A DNA stretch of 64,000 nucleotides. It comes from Lysinibacter sp. HNR (GTDB lineage: Bacteria > Actinomycetota > Actinomycetes > Actinomycetales > Microbacteriaceae). Below the pieces are notes generated by a model, which saw nothing but the letters and a program-made list of their open reading frames with translations, did no database searches and had not been told where the DNA came from. Location: NCBI RefSeq assembly GCF_029760935.1, contig NZ_CP121684.1, forward strand, positions 1,550,001 to 1,614,000. Reading direction: 5' to 3'. Position numbers and translations under genes: made by a program. The stretch's first letter is position 1. Each line of letters begins with the position of its first letter. This document shows, in pieces, positions 36,168-45,213 of the stretch.

Positions 36168-36968
36168 TTACGCACTAACAAGAGGTTCAAACCAGGTACC
36201 AACGTTTTTACCGGTGAGCGCCTGAGACACCTGAGCGGTGGAGGTGAGAAGAACCGCGGTTCCACAGTCTGCGGCGTAGCGCGCGGCAGCAACCTTGGTA
36301 AGGGCACCCCCCGTCCCCAACCCCGTTCCAACGCTACCCACGGTGATCCCCTCAAGTCCGTCCCCATAGGGCACCACGCCAACGGGCCTGGCTCCCGCCT
36401 CTGTGGGCGGGCGGGTGTAGAGAGCGTCAACATCGGAGAGAAGAACCAGGCACTCGGCAGATACCAGTTCGGCCACCAGCGAGGCTAGCCGATCATTATC
36501 CCCAAAGCGGATCTCGTCTGTGGCCACGGTATCGTTCTCGTTAACGATGGGAAGAACGTGCAAGCCCATCAACCGCTCCATCGCTCGCTGGGCGTTCTGG
36601 CGCGATCTATCATTTTCCAGGTCCCCCGCAGTGAGAAGAACCTGCCCGGCCGTTATTCCATAACGGCTCAGGGCATCCTGATACCGAACGATGAGGGCGT
36701 TTTGCCCCACGGCTGCGGCAGCCTGCTGTGTGGCCAGATCGGTGGGACGCTCCCCAAGACTCAGCAGGGGAATCCCGGTGGCGATTGCACCACTCGACAC
36801 CAGAATTACCTCGGTTCCTCGCCGATGGGCTGAAGCAAGAGCGTCTGCCAACAGACTAATCTGCGAGGTGTTCTCTCCGCTAATGGATGATGACCCCACT
36901 TTAACCACAATACGGCGAGCAGCGGGGATATCTGCACGACTACTCAGCCGAACCGCCACTGTCCTCAT
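36168..36968 (-). CDS. proB: Glutamate 5-kinase
   Basis: A 266-residue kinase that phosphorylates glutamate in the first step of proline synthesis. The amino acid kinase fold motifs are [34 protein letters not shown] and FGDNDRLA. There is no room for a PUA domain, which the E. coli enzyme has. ATG 36968 lies inside the end of obgE (29-base overlap); GTG 36959 is an alternative with better spacing to GGAAGG. The longer open frame upstream is not coding. Confidence 0.94.
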   Translation of the reverse strand: MRTVAVRLSSRADIPAARRIVVKVGSSSISGENTSQISLLADALASAHRRGTEVILVSSGAIATGIPLLSLGERPTDLATQQAAAAVGQNALIVRYQDALSRYGITAGQVLLTAGDLENDRSRQNAQRAMERLMGLHVLPIVNENDTVATDEIRFGDNDRLASLVAELVSAECLVLLSDVDALYTRPPTEAGARPVGVVPYGDGLEGITVGSVGTGLGTGGALTKVAAARYAADCGTAVLLTSTAQVSQALTGKNVGTWFEPLVSA

Positions 36969-38460
36969 CCTTCCATAGCCCTGCTTCACGCTCACGCTCC
37001 AACTCGGCACGAGCAGCGGCCTTTGCATCCATACGATCAAGATAACTTTCACGACGAGCCTTGTGTGTGGGCCGCTGATTATCATCAAGGCGGGAGTCCG
37101 CACCGCGGGGAGAGGTGATGAGTTCCGCGGTGGAGGTGAGTGCAGGGTCCCAATCAAAGATAACTCCCTCCCCCGGTCCAATCACAACGGTTGAGCCCGC
37201 AACGGCCCCGGCTTTAAACAGCGCGTCCTCAACGCCTACCTTGTTTAGCCGATCAGCAAGATAACCCACTGCTTCGTCGTTAGCAAAATCTGTTTGTTCA
37301 ACCCAGCGTTCAACTTTCTTACCCAACACACGATAAAACGTCCCGTAGGAGCCACCCTCGACTCGAACAGTAAAGGGAGTCTTATCAACCGGTGCCGGAC
37401 GAAGGACGATACGCGTAGCCACCGGTTCCTCCGCTTCTCGGAGACGATCTTTTTCAACAATCTCGGCCAGAGCGTAAGTGAGTTCTTTCAGCCCGTCACG
37501 TGCAACAGCAGAAATAGTAAACACCCGATATCCGCGAGCCTCAAGCTCTGGTGTGACGAACTCAGCAAGTTCCCGCGCTTCGGGAACATCTACTTTATTC
37601 AGCGCAATAAGCTGGGGGCGCTCATCAAGAGGAACTTGCCCTTCCCCAACAGGATACGACCGCAGCTCGGCCAAAATGACCTCAAGGTCACTAATAGGGT
37701 CTCTTCCGGGCTCAAGCGTTGCGCAATCGAGAACGTGCAGCAGAGCGGTGCAGCGCTCAACGTGACGCAGAAAATCTAGGCCGAGTCCCTTACCCTCGCT
37801 CGCGCCCTCAATCAGTCCGGGAACATCAGCAACGGTAAAACGAGTACTACCCGCCTGCACCACACCAAGATTGGGCTGAAGGGTAGTGAAGGGGTAATCG
37901 GCAATTTTGGGACGTGCAGCAGAGATCGCCGCGATAAGGCTTGATTTTCCAGCAGACGGAAAGCCCACCAGGGCAATATCCGCCATCGTTTTGAGCTCTA
38001 GGTAGATGTCTAACTGATCTCCGTGGGTTCCGTTCAGTGCAAACCCGGGAGCTTTACGCTTTTGGGTCGCTAATGCGGCATTGCCCAGGCCACCGAGTCC
38101 ACCCTCGGCCACAACAAATCGCATCCCCGGCTCAGAAAGATCAATGAGCTCATTTTCTGCCGCATCGGTCACAACCGTGCCAACGGGAACGGCAAGTTCT
38201 AAGTCGACACCGTTAGCACCGTGGCGATTATCACCCATACCAAACCCACCGTTCTCGGCAGATTGATGCGGATAGCGGTGATACTGCAAGAGCGTTGTAA
38301 CCTGGGGATCAGACACCAGAATGATGCTTGCACCATGCCCGCCGTTACCCCCGTCGGGCCCTGCAAGCGGTTTAAATTTTTCACGGCGGACAGAGACGCA
38401 ACCATTGCCACCGTCTCCCGCGTTCAGATGCAAAACAACGCGATCGACAAACGTAGCCAT
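36940..38460 (-). CDS. obgE: GTPase Obg (ribosome assembly)
   Basis: A 506-residue GTPase for large-subunit maturation. The Gly-rich Obg domain (residues 1-158), the G domain with [20 protein letters not shown] and NKVD, and a C-terminal OCT domain (about 350-430) followed by a charged tail are all seen. AAAGGGG precedes ATG 38460. It is the third gene of the rplU-rpmA-obgE operon and overlaps proB. Confidence 0.96.
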   Translation of the reverse strand: MATFVDRVVLHLNAGDGGNGCVSVRREKFKPLAGPDGGNGGHGASIILVSDPQVTTLLQYHRYPHQSAENGGFGMGDNRHGANGVDLELAVPVGTVVTDAAENELIDLSEPGMRFVVAEGGLGGLGNAALATQKRKAPGFALNGTHGDQLDIYLELKTMADIALVGFPSAGKSSLIAAISAARPKIADYPFTTLQPNLGVVQAGSTRFTVADVPGLIEGASEGKGLGLDFLRHVERCTALLHVLDCATLEPGRDPISDLEVILAELRSYPVGEGQVPLDERPQLIALNKVDVPEARELAEFVTPELEARGYRVFTISAVARDGLKELTYALAEIVEKDRLREAEEPVATRIVLRPAPVDKTPFTVRVEGGSYGTFYRVLGKKVERWVEQTDFANDEAVGYLADRLNKVGVEDALFKAGAVAGSTVVIGPGEGVIFDWDPALTSTAELITSPRGADSRLDDNQRPTHKARRESYLDRMDAKAAARAELEREREAGLWKDEDSGGSAE

Positions 38461-38546
38461 GTTTACCCCTTTTTCTCAACCTTCACAAAAGTCCCACAAA
38501 CGGGAAAGGCGAGCCGAAGCTCGCCCACCCTCACATCGAAATTAGC

Positions 38547-38804
38547 TTATTCAGCCGCAACGACAATATTAACAACCTTACGACCGCCCTTGTTGCCAAA
38601 TTGCACCAGGCCAGCCTCGAGAGCAAAGAGGGTGTCGTCCCCGCCGCGTCCAACGTTCACACCGGGGTGAAAACGGGTACCACGCTGGCGAACAAGAATT
38701 TCACCGGCTCCTACAGCCTGACCGGCAAAACGCTTGACTCCAAGACGCTGAGCGTTTGAGTCACGACCGTTGCGAGTGGAACTCGCTCCTTTTTTATGTG
38801 CCAT
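38547..38804 (-). CDS. rpmA: Ribosomal protein L27
   Basis: An 85-residue large-subunit protein that reaches towards the peptidyl-transferase centre. It starts with [20 protein letters not shown] and has [17 protein letters not shown], both invariant. No Firmicutes-type N-terminal cleavage extension is present. It follows rplU by 44 bases. Confidence 0.97.
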   Translation of the reverse strand: MAHKKGASSTRNGRDSNAQRLGVKRFAGQAVGAGEILVRQRGTRFHPGVNVGRGGDDTLFALEAGLVQFGNKGGRKVVNIVVAAE

Positions 38805-38848
38805 GAGTTATTTCTCCTCCAACTAGTTGGGTAGGTAGACCTTGCGGG

Positions 38849-39157
38849 CTACTTAATGCCCGTAATCTTGATGCGGGTAAGTTCCTGACGGTGACCCTGA
38901 CGCTTTTTATATCCCGTCTTGTTCTTGTATTTCTGGATAGAAATCTTGGGTCCACGAAGATCCTCAAGAATCTCAGCTACAACCTTTACCTTTGCAAGCG
39001 CTGCCGCATCAGTTGTGAGCTTATCACCGTCCACAAGGAGAACCGCGGGAAGTTGAACCTTGCCTTTTTCGTCGCCCTTAACCCGGTTAACGGTGAGGAC
39101 AGTTCCAACCTCAACACGTTCCTGTCGACCACCGGCGCGCACTACTGCATAAACCAC
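38849..39157 (-). CDS. rplU: Ribosomal protein L21
   Basis: A 102-residue large-subunit protein: [19 protein letters not shown] at the start and [18 protein letters not shown] at the end, both signature segments. First gene of the rplU-rpmA-obgE operon, with a strong promoter about 160 bases upstream. Confidence 0.97.
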   Translation of the reverse strand: MVYAVVRAGGRQERVEVGTVLTVNRVKGDEKGKVQLPAVLLVDGDKLTTDAAALAKVKVVAEILEDLRGPKISIQKYKNKTGYKKRQGHRQELTRIKITGIK

Positions 39158-39317
39158 TTATATACCTTTTCCTGTGACGCTCCCTGCTGGAGAGCCACTG
39201 CTTACTTGAGTGCGATTCACTCAAAATTTATAAAGAACATCTTCTCGCTCGAGGTGGGTTAAAACCACGGGACAAGATCACTCGTTGGAGAGCGCAAAAA
39301 CGCTACACCAACGATCA

Positions 39318-39346
39318 ATTTTATCCGTTTGACCTAGCTTGGTCAA
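39318..39346 (-). promoter_or_regulatory. Promoter of rplU-rpmA-obgE with internal inverted repeat
   Basis: On the minus strand TTGACC (39346-39341) and TAAAAT (39323-39318) are separated by exactly 17 bases. TTTGACC/GGTCAAA forms a 7-bp inverted repeat at 39328-39347 that includes the -35, so a regulator might bind there, though the repeat may be coincidence. The leader before rplU is about 150 bases. Confidence 0.65.
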
Positions 39347-39379
39347 ATTTATCCCACCGCTGCTGCAAAAACTCGAACC

Positions 39380-42013
39380 CTACTGCTCGTCGCTCTCTGA
39401 ATCTGCGCTCCTTTGCTCGGAGTCGGCACCACCCTTGATCGGAGAGGTTGTCACTCGCCTGCTTCGAGAACGGCTGCGTCCGGGAGCGGGAGGCTCCGGT
39501 AGCGCATCAAGAACAGAGCCTAAGATCTGCTCTGCATCACTCACGCTCACACGAGCCGGACGTTCGGTCTTGGAGACAATAGGAATTCCCAGGACGGGCA
39601 CCTCAATCGGTTCTTGCGACCCGTGTTCTTCATCCTCTGTGGAACTGCCGGTGATGATCGGAAGGTTCAATCCTCCCGAGCCCGCAGAGGCGCTGGCCCG
39701 ACGGGGTTTACGAGCAGGAGGAGCCGATGATTTTTGTGCGGCCTGAGACGGTTCTGGGCGTTGCGCTCGGATAAGAGACAGATCTAATCCCAGCGAAGAC
39801 TCAAGTGCCTCGGTTGTAGAAATATCGGACACGTCTACATTCAGGTTACGCTTACGACCCCGCGGCAGTTCTAGTTTTTCGGCGACAAAGCTTTCTTCGG
39901 TCTCGTCATAATCAGGGTCGGTAGAGTCGTCGTCCTTGGCACCGCTGATAGTACTGGCGGCAATCTGCGCGAGGGCGTTCTTTGCGTCATCCGTAATCGC
40001 GTGGGCCTGGGCGGAGGGAGCCTGAACCGCAGGGGCCGAGTGTGATGAGGACCCCTTACCATTACGACGACGAGACTCGTTCTGGGAAGAACGATGTTTT
40101 TCTATCGGCTCACCGTGCACCACAACACCGCGGCCAGCACACGCCTCGCAGGATTCGCTGTACGACTCCAGGAGTCCAAGACCGAGCTTTTTACGCGTCA
40201 TCTGCACAAGTCCGAGAGAGGTGACTTCAGCAACCTGATGCTTAGTACGGTCACGACTCAAACACTCAACCAGTCGTCGAAGAACCAACTCGCGATTAGA
40301 TTCAAGCACCATGTCAATAAAGTCAATGACAATGATTCCACCTATATCGCGCAGACGAAGCTGACGCACAATTTCTTCTGCGGCTTCAAGGTTGTTCTTG
40401 GTGACGGTTTCTTCAAGGTTTCCACCCGACCCCACGAATTTTCCGGTGTTCACATCGATAACGGTCATCGCTTCGGTGCGATCGATGATGAGAGAGCCAC
40501 CCGAGGGCAGCCACACCTTGCGATCGAGCGCCTTTGAGATCTGTTCGCTAATGCGATACTCGTTGAAAAGATCACGATCGCCCTCGTAGGCTTCGACCCG
40601 GTCTACCAGGTCAGGGGCAACCTGTTTCAGATAGCTGGTAATGGTTTTTTGTGCGTCCTCGCCGGAGATCACCATCTTTGTAAAGTCTTCGTTAAAGACA
40701 TCACGAACGATCTTGATAAGCATGTCGGGTTCACTGTGCAACAGCTGGGGGGCCTGACTCTTTCCAGCCTGCGCACTACTGATAGCTGCCCACTGCTCGG
40801 TAAGCCTAGTGACGTCAAGGGTGAGCTGCTCCTCGCTGGCTCCCTCAGCAGCGGTACGAACAATCACACCGGCGTTATCGGGCAAAACTTCTTTAAGAAT
40901 CTTTTTGAGACGCGCCCGCTCGGTATCCGGTAGTTTGCGTGAGATACCGTTCATGGATCCGTTGGGGACGTAGACCAGATAACGACCCGGCAATGAAATC
41001 TGGCTGGTCAGACGGGCACCCTTGTGACCGATTGGGTCTTTAGTAACCTGCACCAATACCTGATCGCCAGCCTTAAGCGCATTTTCAATTTTGCGAGGCT
41101 GACTTCCCGTCTCGATTCCGTCCCAATCGACTTCACCCGAGTAAAGAACCGCGTTGCGTCCGCGTCCAATGTCGACAAACGCAGCCTCCATGCTTGGCAA
41201 AACGTTCTGTACACGGCCGAGATAAACGTTTCCAATGAGTGATCCCTCTTGCGAACGTGCAACGTAGTGCTCGGCCAGCACCCCGTCTTCTAAAACACCG
41301 ATCTGAGTGCGATTGTTTTTAGAACGGACAACCATCACCCGATCCACCGATTCGCGGCGGGCAAGAAACTCAGATTCTGTAATCACACTACGACGACGGC
41401 CAACCTCACGGCCATCACGTCTGCGTTGTTTTTTTGCCTCGAGCCGGGTTGACCCTTTAACCTTCTGCGGCTCAGTAATCAAGGCAACTTTTTCACGGGG
41501 CTTTCGGACCTTAATAACGGTGTTCTGTGGATCATCTGCGGAGGGACTCGCGTCTTCGTCGGCCCGGCGACGGGTGCGACGGCGCACAGTAGACTCTTCT
41601 CTCTCGGAGTCAGAGCCGGAGCGATGCTCATCACCCCGACGACGACGAGAACGAAGTTCAACCGGAGGAACGTCGGGGGCTAAGAAGGTAAGCACCCGCG
41701 TAGCGAGAAATCGTTCTGCGGGGGTGAGTTCCACGGGTGCGGGGGGCGTTGAAGCCGCAACGATCTGCGTCTCCGGCGTTTTTGATTCCGACGCGGCAGA
41801 TCCTGCGCTGAGAGAACCCTGAGATTCAGAACCTTGTACGGAGGTGTCCCCCTCTATCTGGCTTGATTCTGGACTCTCAGTTTTTTCGGAGGTTGTATTC
41901 ACTAGCAATCCAAGCGAAATGTCATCCCCCGAGCCGCTAAAAACTGAATCAATGGCCGGGGTACCGCCTGCCGTATTATTGAGATGCTTATTATCTATAT
42001 CTTTTTCCACCAT
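39380..42013 (-). CDS. rne: Ribonuclease E/G
   Basis: About 877 residues. A variable N-terminal region (1-250, acidic and Arg-rich) precedes the S1 domain (GNVYLGRVQNVLPSMEAAFVDIG). The RNase H-like catalytic part has VIVRTAAEGAS and the two metal-binding Asp segments VIDVNTGKF and VIDFIDM; the zinc-link CEACAGRG follows. A disordered C-terminal tail ends the chain. It starts mRNA decay and processes rRNA and tRNA. ATG 42013 is preferred over TTG 42037, which lies just before the GGAGGAG. Confidence 0.94.
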   Translation of the reverse strand: MVEKDIDNKHLNNTAGGTPAIDSVFSGSGDDISLGLLVNTTSEKTESPESSQIEGDTSVQGSESQGSLSAGSAASESKTPETQIVAASTPPAPVELTPAERFLATRVLTFLAPDVPPVELRSRRRRGDEHRSGSDSEREESTVRRRTRRRADEDASPSADDPQNTVIKVRKPREKVALITEPQKVKGSTRLEAKKQRRRDGREVGRRRSVITESEFLARRESVDRVMVVRSKNNRTQIGVLEDGVLAEHYVARSQEGSLIGNVYLGRVQNVLPSMEAAFVDIGRGRNAVLYSGEVDWDGIETGSQPRKIENALKAGDQVLVQVTKDPIGHKGARLTSQISLPGRYLVYVPNGSMNGISRKLPDTERARLKKILKEVLPDNAGVIVRTAAEGASEEQLTLDVTRLTEQWAAISSAQAGKSQAPQLLHSEPDMLIKIVRDVFNEDFTKMVISGEDAQKTITSYLKQVAPDLVDRVEAYEGDRDLFNEYRISEQISKALDRKVWLPSGGSLIIDRTEAMTVIDVNTGKFVGSGGNLEETVTKNNLEAAEEIVRQLRLRDIGGIIVIDFIDMVLESNRELVLRRLVECLSRDRTKHQVAEVTSLGLVQMTRKKLGLGLLESYSESCEACAGRGVVVHGEPIEKHRSSQNESRRRNGKGSSSHSAPAVQAPSAQAHAITDDAKNALAQIAASTISGAKDDDSTDPDYDETEESFVAEKLELPRGRKRNLNVDVSDISTTEALESSLGLDLSLIRAQRPEPSQAAQKSSAPPARKPRRASASAGSGGLNLPIITGSSTEDEEHGSQEPIEVPVLGIPIVSKTERPARVSVSDAEQILGSVLDALPEPPAPGRSRSRSRRVTTSPIKGGADSEQRSADSESDEQ

Positions 42014-42301
42014 TTTTACGGTGCACTCCTCCGCCAAACCCCAATATATTCGGGGCTTCAGCCACTTAACGTGGGATGCTAATTCAGCACGCCACTAACT
42101 CTTGTGTAGCACGATCAGATAATTTTCTGCATCGCGCCCAGACCCTCATGGTCTATATGAAATGGACAGATTTTCCTGTCGCAAAGCTTTTAAACAACGC
42201 CTAAGCCGCTTAGTAGCTATAAGCCATTACATCCATTATGCCACGAAATGAGATATCAAGCTCGCGTTTTCGAGAGGGATACACGGTATAGAATTATTTA
42301 T

Positions 42302-42904
42302 ATGATCAGAACCCGGCGTTCCCTTGGCTTTGCGCTGCTCACAATAGTTGCCGGAGTCGTTGGATGGTTTGCGTCTTTTGAACTCCTAAACGAGCGCATA
42401 AAGACCCTTATTGACCCCACCTATACCCCAATGTGTGACTTCAGCGTCCTCGTGTCCTGCGGGCCAAATATGGCTTCGGCTCAGGGATCCACATTTGGGT
42501 TTCCAAACCCAATTCTCGGGGTCACCATGTTTGTCGCCCCCCTTGTCGTTGGAGTTTCGATCCTTGCGGGAGCACAGTTTGCTCACTGGTTCTGGAGATT
42601 GTATCTCCTTGGGGTCACTTTTGCCATCAGCTTTGTTATCTGGCTCATCAGCACCAGCGTTTACGTTCTGGGAACGCTCTGCCCCTGGTGCATGGTGGTG
42701 TGGGTCGTGACCATTCCCCTCTTCTGGTACACCCTGCTCTACACGGCCAAAGAGGGCCACCTCTGGCTACCTGAAGGCGCGCGTAAGAAAGCAGAAACAC
42801 TCTACTCATGGAGTTGGGTTCTTGTACTGGCCAGCTACCTGACAGTTGCAGTAATCGCGCAGGTCACCCTTGACTGGGTTACAGAACTGATCCGCGCTTT
42901 CTAA
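42302..42904 (+). CDS. Vitamin K epoxide reductase (VKOR) family membrane protein
   Basis: A 200-residue four- to five-helix membrane protein. A Cys pair in CDFSVLVSCG and the active-site CPWC (LCPWCMVVW) identify VKOR homologues, which in actinobacteria reoxidise DsbA-like proteins using menaquinone to form disulfides in exported proteins. No DsbA-like gene is adjacent. TATAGA at 42284-42289 places transcription start within a few bases of ATG 42302, so the mRNA may be nearly leaderless; no ribosome site is visible. It is the only plus-strand gene in this long block. Confidence 0.93.
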   Translation: MIRTRRSLGFALLTIVAGVVGWFASFELLNERIKTLIDPTYTPMCDFSVLVSCGPNMASAQGSTFGFPNPILGVTMFVAPLVVGVSILAGAQFAHWFWRLYLLGVTFAISFVIWLISTSVYVLGTLCPWCMVVWVVTIPLFWYTLLYTAKEGHLWLPEGARKKAETLYSWSWVLVLASYLTVAVIAQVTLDWVTELIRAF

Positions 42905-42919
42905 GCCAGGACACGCTTC

Positions 42920-42960
42920 GGGCTGGTGCGGCTTCCTGCGGCAACGCACCAGCCCTTTTT
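42920..42960 (+). terminator. Rho-independent terminator after the VKOR gene
   Basis: GGGCTGGTGCG and CGCACCAGCCC form a perfect 11-bp stem with a 14-base loop, directly followed by TTTTT, 16 bases after the stop codon. It separates the plus-strand gene from convergent ndk. Confidence 0.92.
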
Positions 42961-42977
42961 AGTTTTATTCGTAGAGA

Positions 42978-43394
42978 CTAGGAAAACCACAGGGTAAGTT
43001 CTCGAGCAGCGCTCTCGGGAGAGTCGGAACCGTGAACCAGGTTCTGCTGAACCCTGGCTCCCCAATCACGCCCCAGGTCGCCACGGATTGTTCCCGGTGC
43101 CGCTGTTGTTGGGTCAGTGGTGCCAGCAAGGACACGAAACCCTTCGATGACACGGTTTCCAGCCACACGAAGAGCCACCGTTGGACCGCTTTCCATAAAT
43201 TCGATCAGGGGCTCGAAAAAAGGTTTTCCTTCGTGCTCAGCGTAGTGCTGACTAAGCAGCTCACGGTCAGCCTGAACCATACGAATGTCTACAAGCGAGT
43301 ACCCTTTTGCCTCAATTCGGCGCAAGATTTCGCCCGTGAGGTTGCGGGCCACCCCGTCGGGCTTGACCAGTACGAGCGTTTCTTCAACCAGCAT
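42978..43394 (-). CDS. ndk: Nucleoside diphosphate kinase
   Basis: A 138-residue enzyme that balances NTP pools. It starts with ETLVLVKPDGVARN and holds the phosphorylated His in NLVHGSDSPESA. Ends the folC-DUF4233-ndk series and is followed by the terminator hairpin of the opposite gene. Confidence 0.97.
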   Translation of the reverse strand: MLVEETLVLVKPDGVARNLTGEILRRIEAKGYSLVDIRMVQADRELLSQHYAEHEGKPFFEPLIEFMESGPTVALRVAGNRVIEGFRVLAGTTDPTTAAPGTIRGDLGRDWGARVQQNLVHGSDSPESAARELTLWFS

Positions 43395-43452
43395 CCATTC
43401 TCTCCTTTAGTTGTTTGTGTATCTTCATGAGCGATGTGTCAAAATAGTGCCC

Positions 43453-43860
43453 CTAGATGAGGCGGTTTCTTTCATCAAGCTTATTTCCCATATAGATGCA
43501 ATAGATCCACAGAGCGGCAAACATTCCGCCCACGATAAACATCACCGGGACAAGGAACCCAGAAAGCAGGAGAGCAACCTGCACAAACCAACCGAGCCAG
43601 TACCCCACCGGATAACGCAAAAGAGCGATGGCCGCTATCGCGATCAGGCACAGCACTCCTCCCCCGTACAGGCCAAGCTCTCGAGGCTCTACCGCGGAGA
43701 GACCAAAAACTGTGAGTCCTCCGAGAAAAATAATGAGCAACTGAAACCCCAGGGCAATCGATGCCAAGCTTCGTTTAACCGAGCGCGCTGCGGGTGAGGA
43801 AGGTGCCGTCTCCCCTTGGGTCTCAGAGTTACCTCCTGAAGGATATTCCGGTTGTGTCAT
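43453..43860 (-). CDS. DUF4233 membrane protein
   Basis: A 135-residue protein with four helices (about 35-130) of the actinobacterial DUF4233 family, which is typically encoded between folC and ndk as here. ATG 43860 overlaps the folC stop in ATGA and is the natural translationally coupled start. Function unknown. Confidence 0.88.
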   Translation of the reverse strand: MTQPEYPSGGNSETQGETAPSSPAARSVKRSLASIALGFQLLIIFLGGLTVFGLSAVEPRELGLYGGGVLCLIAIAAIALLRYPVGYWLGWFVQVALLLSGFLVPVMFIVGGMFAALWIYCIYMGNKLDERNRLI

Positions 43861-45212
43861 AGTAACGACCATCCACCCTCACGTGCGAAGGTCATAACCT
43901 CACCGATCAGCACAATAGAACCCGCAACAATAACACCACGAGACTCGCCCTGCTCGGCCCACCCCCTGGCCTGTTCAATCGCGTCTCCGAGATTATCTTC
44001 AGGGATGATCTCCGCCTCGGGAAGAGCTAGGCGCACGATCTGCGCAAGATCGTCGGTCGCACGCGAACGGTTCGACGACGATTGAGTAACAAAGATCGTA
44101 TTGCTGATCTTGCTCAGCTCAGCAATAACGCCAACCGAATCTTTGTCGTTCAGAGAGCCAAAAACAAGAGCCACCTCGTCAAAGGCAAAAAAAGATTTTA
44201 CGGCAGAAACCAAGGCACGGGCTCCGTGAGGATTATGCGCCGCATCAATATAGACGGGAGGGGTTGCACCCACAAGCTGCAATCTGCCGGGTATGGTCAC
44301 CTGACCATAGCCCTCCTCAAGCACTTCTTCAGCTAAAACACGTTTTCCGGTAAAGGCCTCAACGGCCGCCAGCGCAACAGCGGCGTTCTGAGCCTGGTGC
44401 TCTCCGTACAGGGGCAACATTACGCTGTCGTACCTGGTACCGGAAGAGCCACGGAGGGTAACAACCTGCCCTCCCACCCCCATAACAGAGTGATCGATCG
44501 CAAACTCCACACCCTCACGAAGAAGCGGAATTTGAAGAGCGTGAGCCTGCGCCTCAAGGACAGCCTCCACCTCCGGATGCTGTTTTGCCGTGACAGCGTC
44601 TCCCCCGGCACGCATAATTCCCGATTTTGTGGTGGCGATTTCAGCGACAGTATTTCCCAGACGCTCGGTATGATCCAGGTCGATGGGGGTAAAAACGCTA
44701 ACAGCGGGGTCGGCAATATTGGTGGAGTCCCACTCGCCCCCCATTCCCACCTCAACCACCGCTACCTCAACGGGCGCATCTGCAAACGAGGCGTACGCCA
44801 AGACGGTCATCGCCTCAAAAAAGGTGAGGGCAGGCTCTCCCTCCGCAACAAGCTCTTCATCAACCAGAGCAAGATAGGGCGCGATGTCGTCCCAGACGAA
44901 CGCAAGTGCCTCATCTGAGATTGGTTGCCCATCGATAACAATACGCTCGTTAAACCTCTCAAGGTGAGGGCTTGTGAACAGCCCCGTCCGTAATCCAAGC
45001 GATCGCAAGAGCGACTCGGTGATACGGCTAGTGCTCGTCTTGCCGTTGGTCCCCGCGATAAGGATAACCGGATAACTGTTTTGAGGATCCCCCAGGAGCT
45101 CGACCACCCGACGCACCGGACCCAACCGAGGCTGTGGCTGAGCCTCACCCAAGCGGTCGATGAGTTCAGCATAGACACGCTCTCCCGCGTTTTCCTGTTG
45201 CGACTGTGACAC
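43857..45212 (-). CDS. folC: Folylpolyglutamate synthase / dihydrofolate synthase
   Basis: A 451-residue Mur-ligase-fold enzyme. The P-loop is GTNGKTSTSR, with LFTSPHLERFNERI and EVGMGGEWDSTN as further signatures. It adds glutamate to folates and probably makes dihydrofolate too. GTG 45212 is the start, 4-5 bases after GAGGGG; the ileS stop overlaps it (ends 45214). The longer frame upstream lies in ileS. Confidence 0.95.
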   Translation of the reverse strand: MSQSQQENAGERVYAELIDRLGEAQPQPRLGPVRRVVELLGDPQNSYPVILIAGTNGKTSTSRITESLLRSLGLRTGLFTSPHLERFNERIVIDGQPISDEALAFVWDDIAPYLALVDEELVAEGEPALTFFEAMTVLAYASFADAPVEVAVVEVGMGGEWDSTNIADPAVSVFTPIDLDHTERLGNTVAEIATTKSGIMRAGGDAVTAKQHPEVEAVLEAQAHALQIPLLREGVEFAIDHSVMGVGGQVVTLRGSSGTRYDSVMLPLYGEHQAQNAAVALAAVEAFTGKRVLAEEVLEEGYGQVTIPGRLQLVGATPPVYIDAAHNPHGARALVSAVKSFFAFDEVALVFGSLNDKDSVGVIAELSKISNTIFVTQSSSNRSRATDDLAQIVRLALPEAEIIPEDNLGDAIEQARGWAEQGESRGVIVAGSIVLIGEVMTFAREGGWSLL

Positions 45213-45213
45213 G

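Noticed and set aside
36969-37181. Long N-terminal extension of proB
   Set aside because: Lies within the end of obgE and has no homology to glutamate kinases, which begin near the VVKVG motif.
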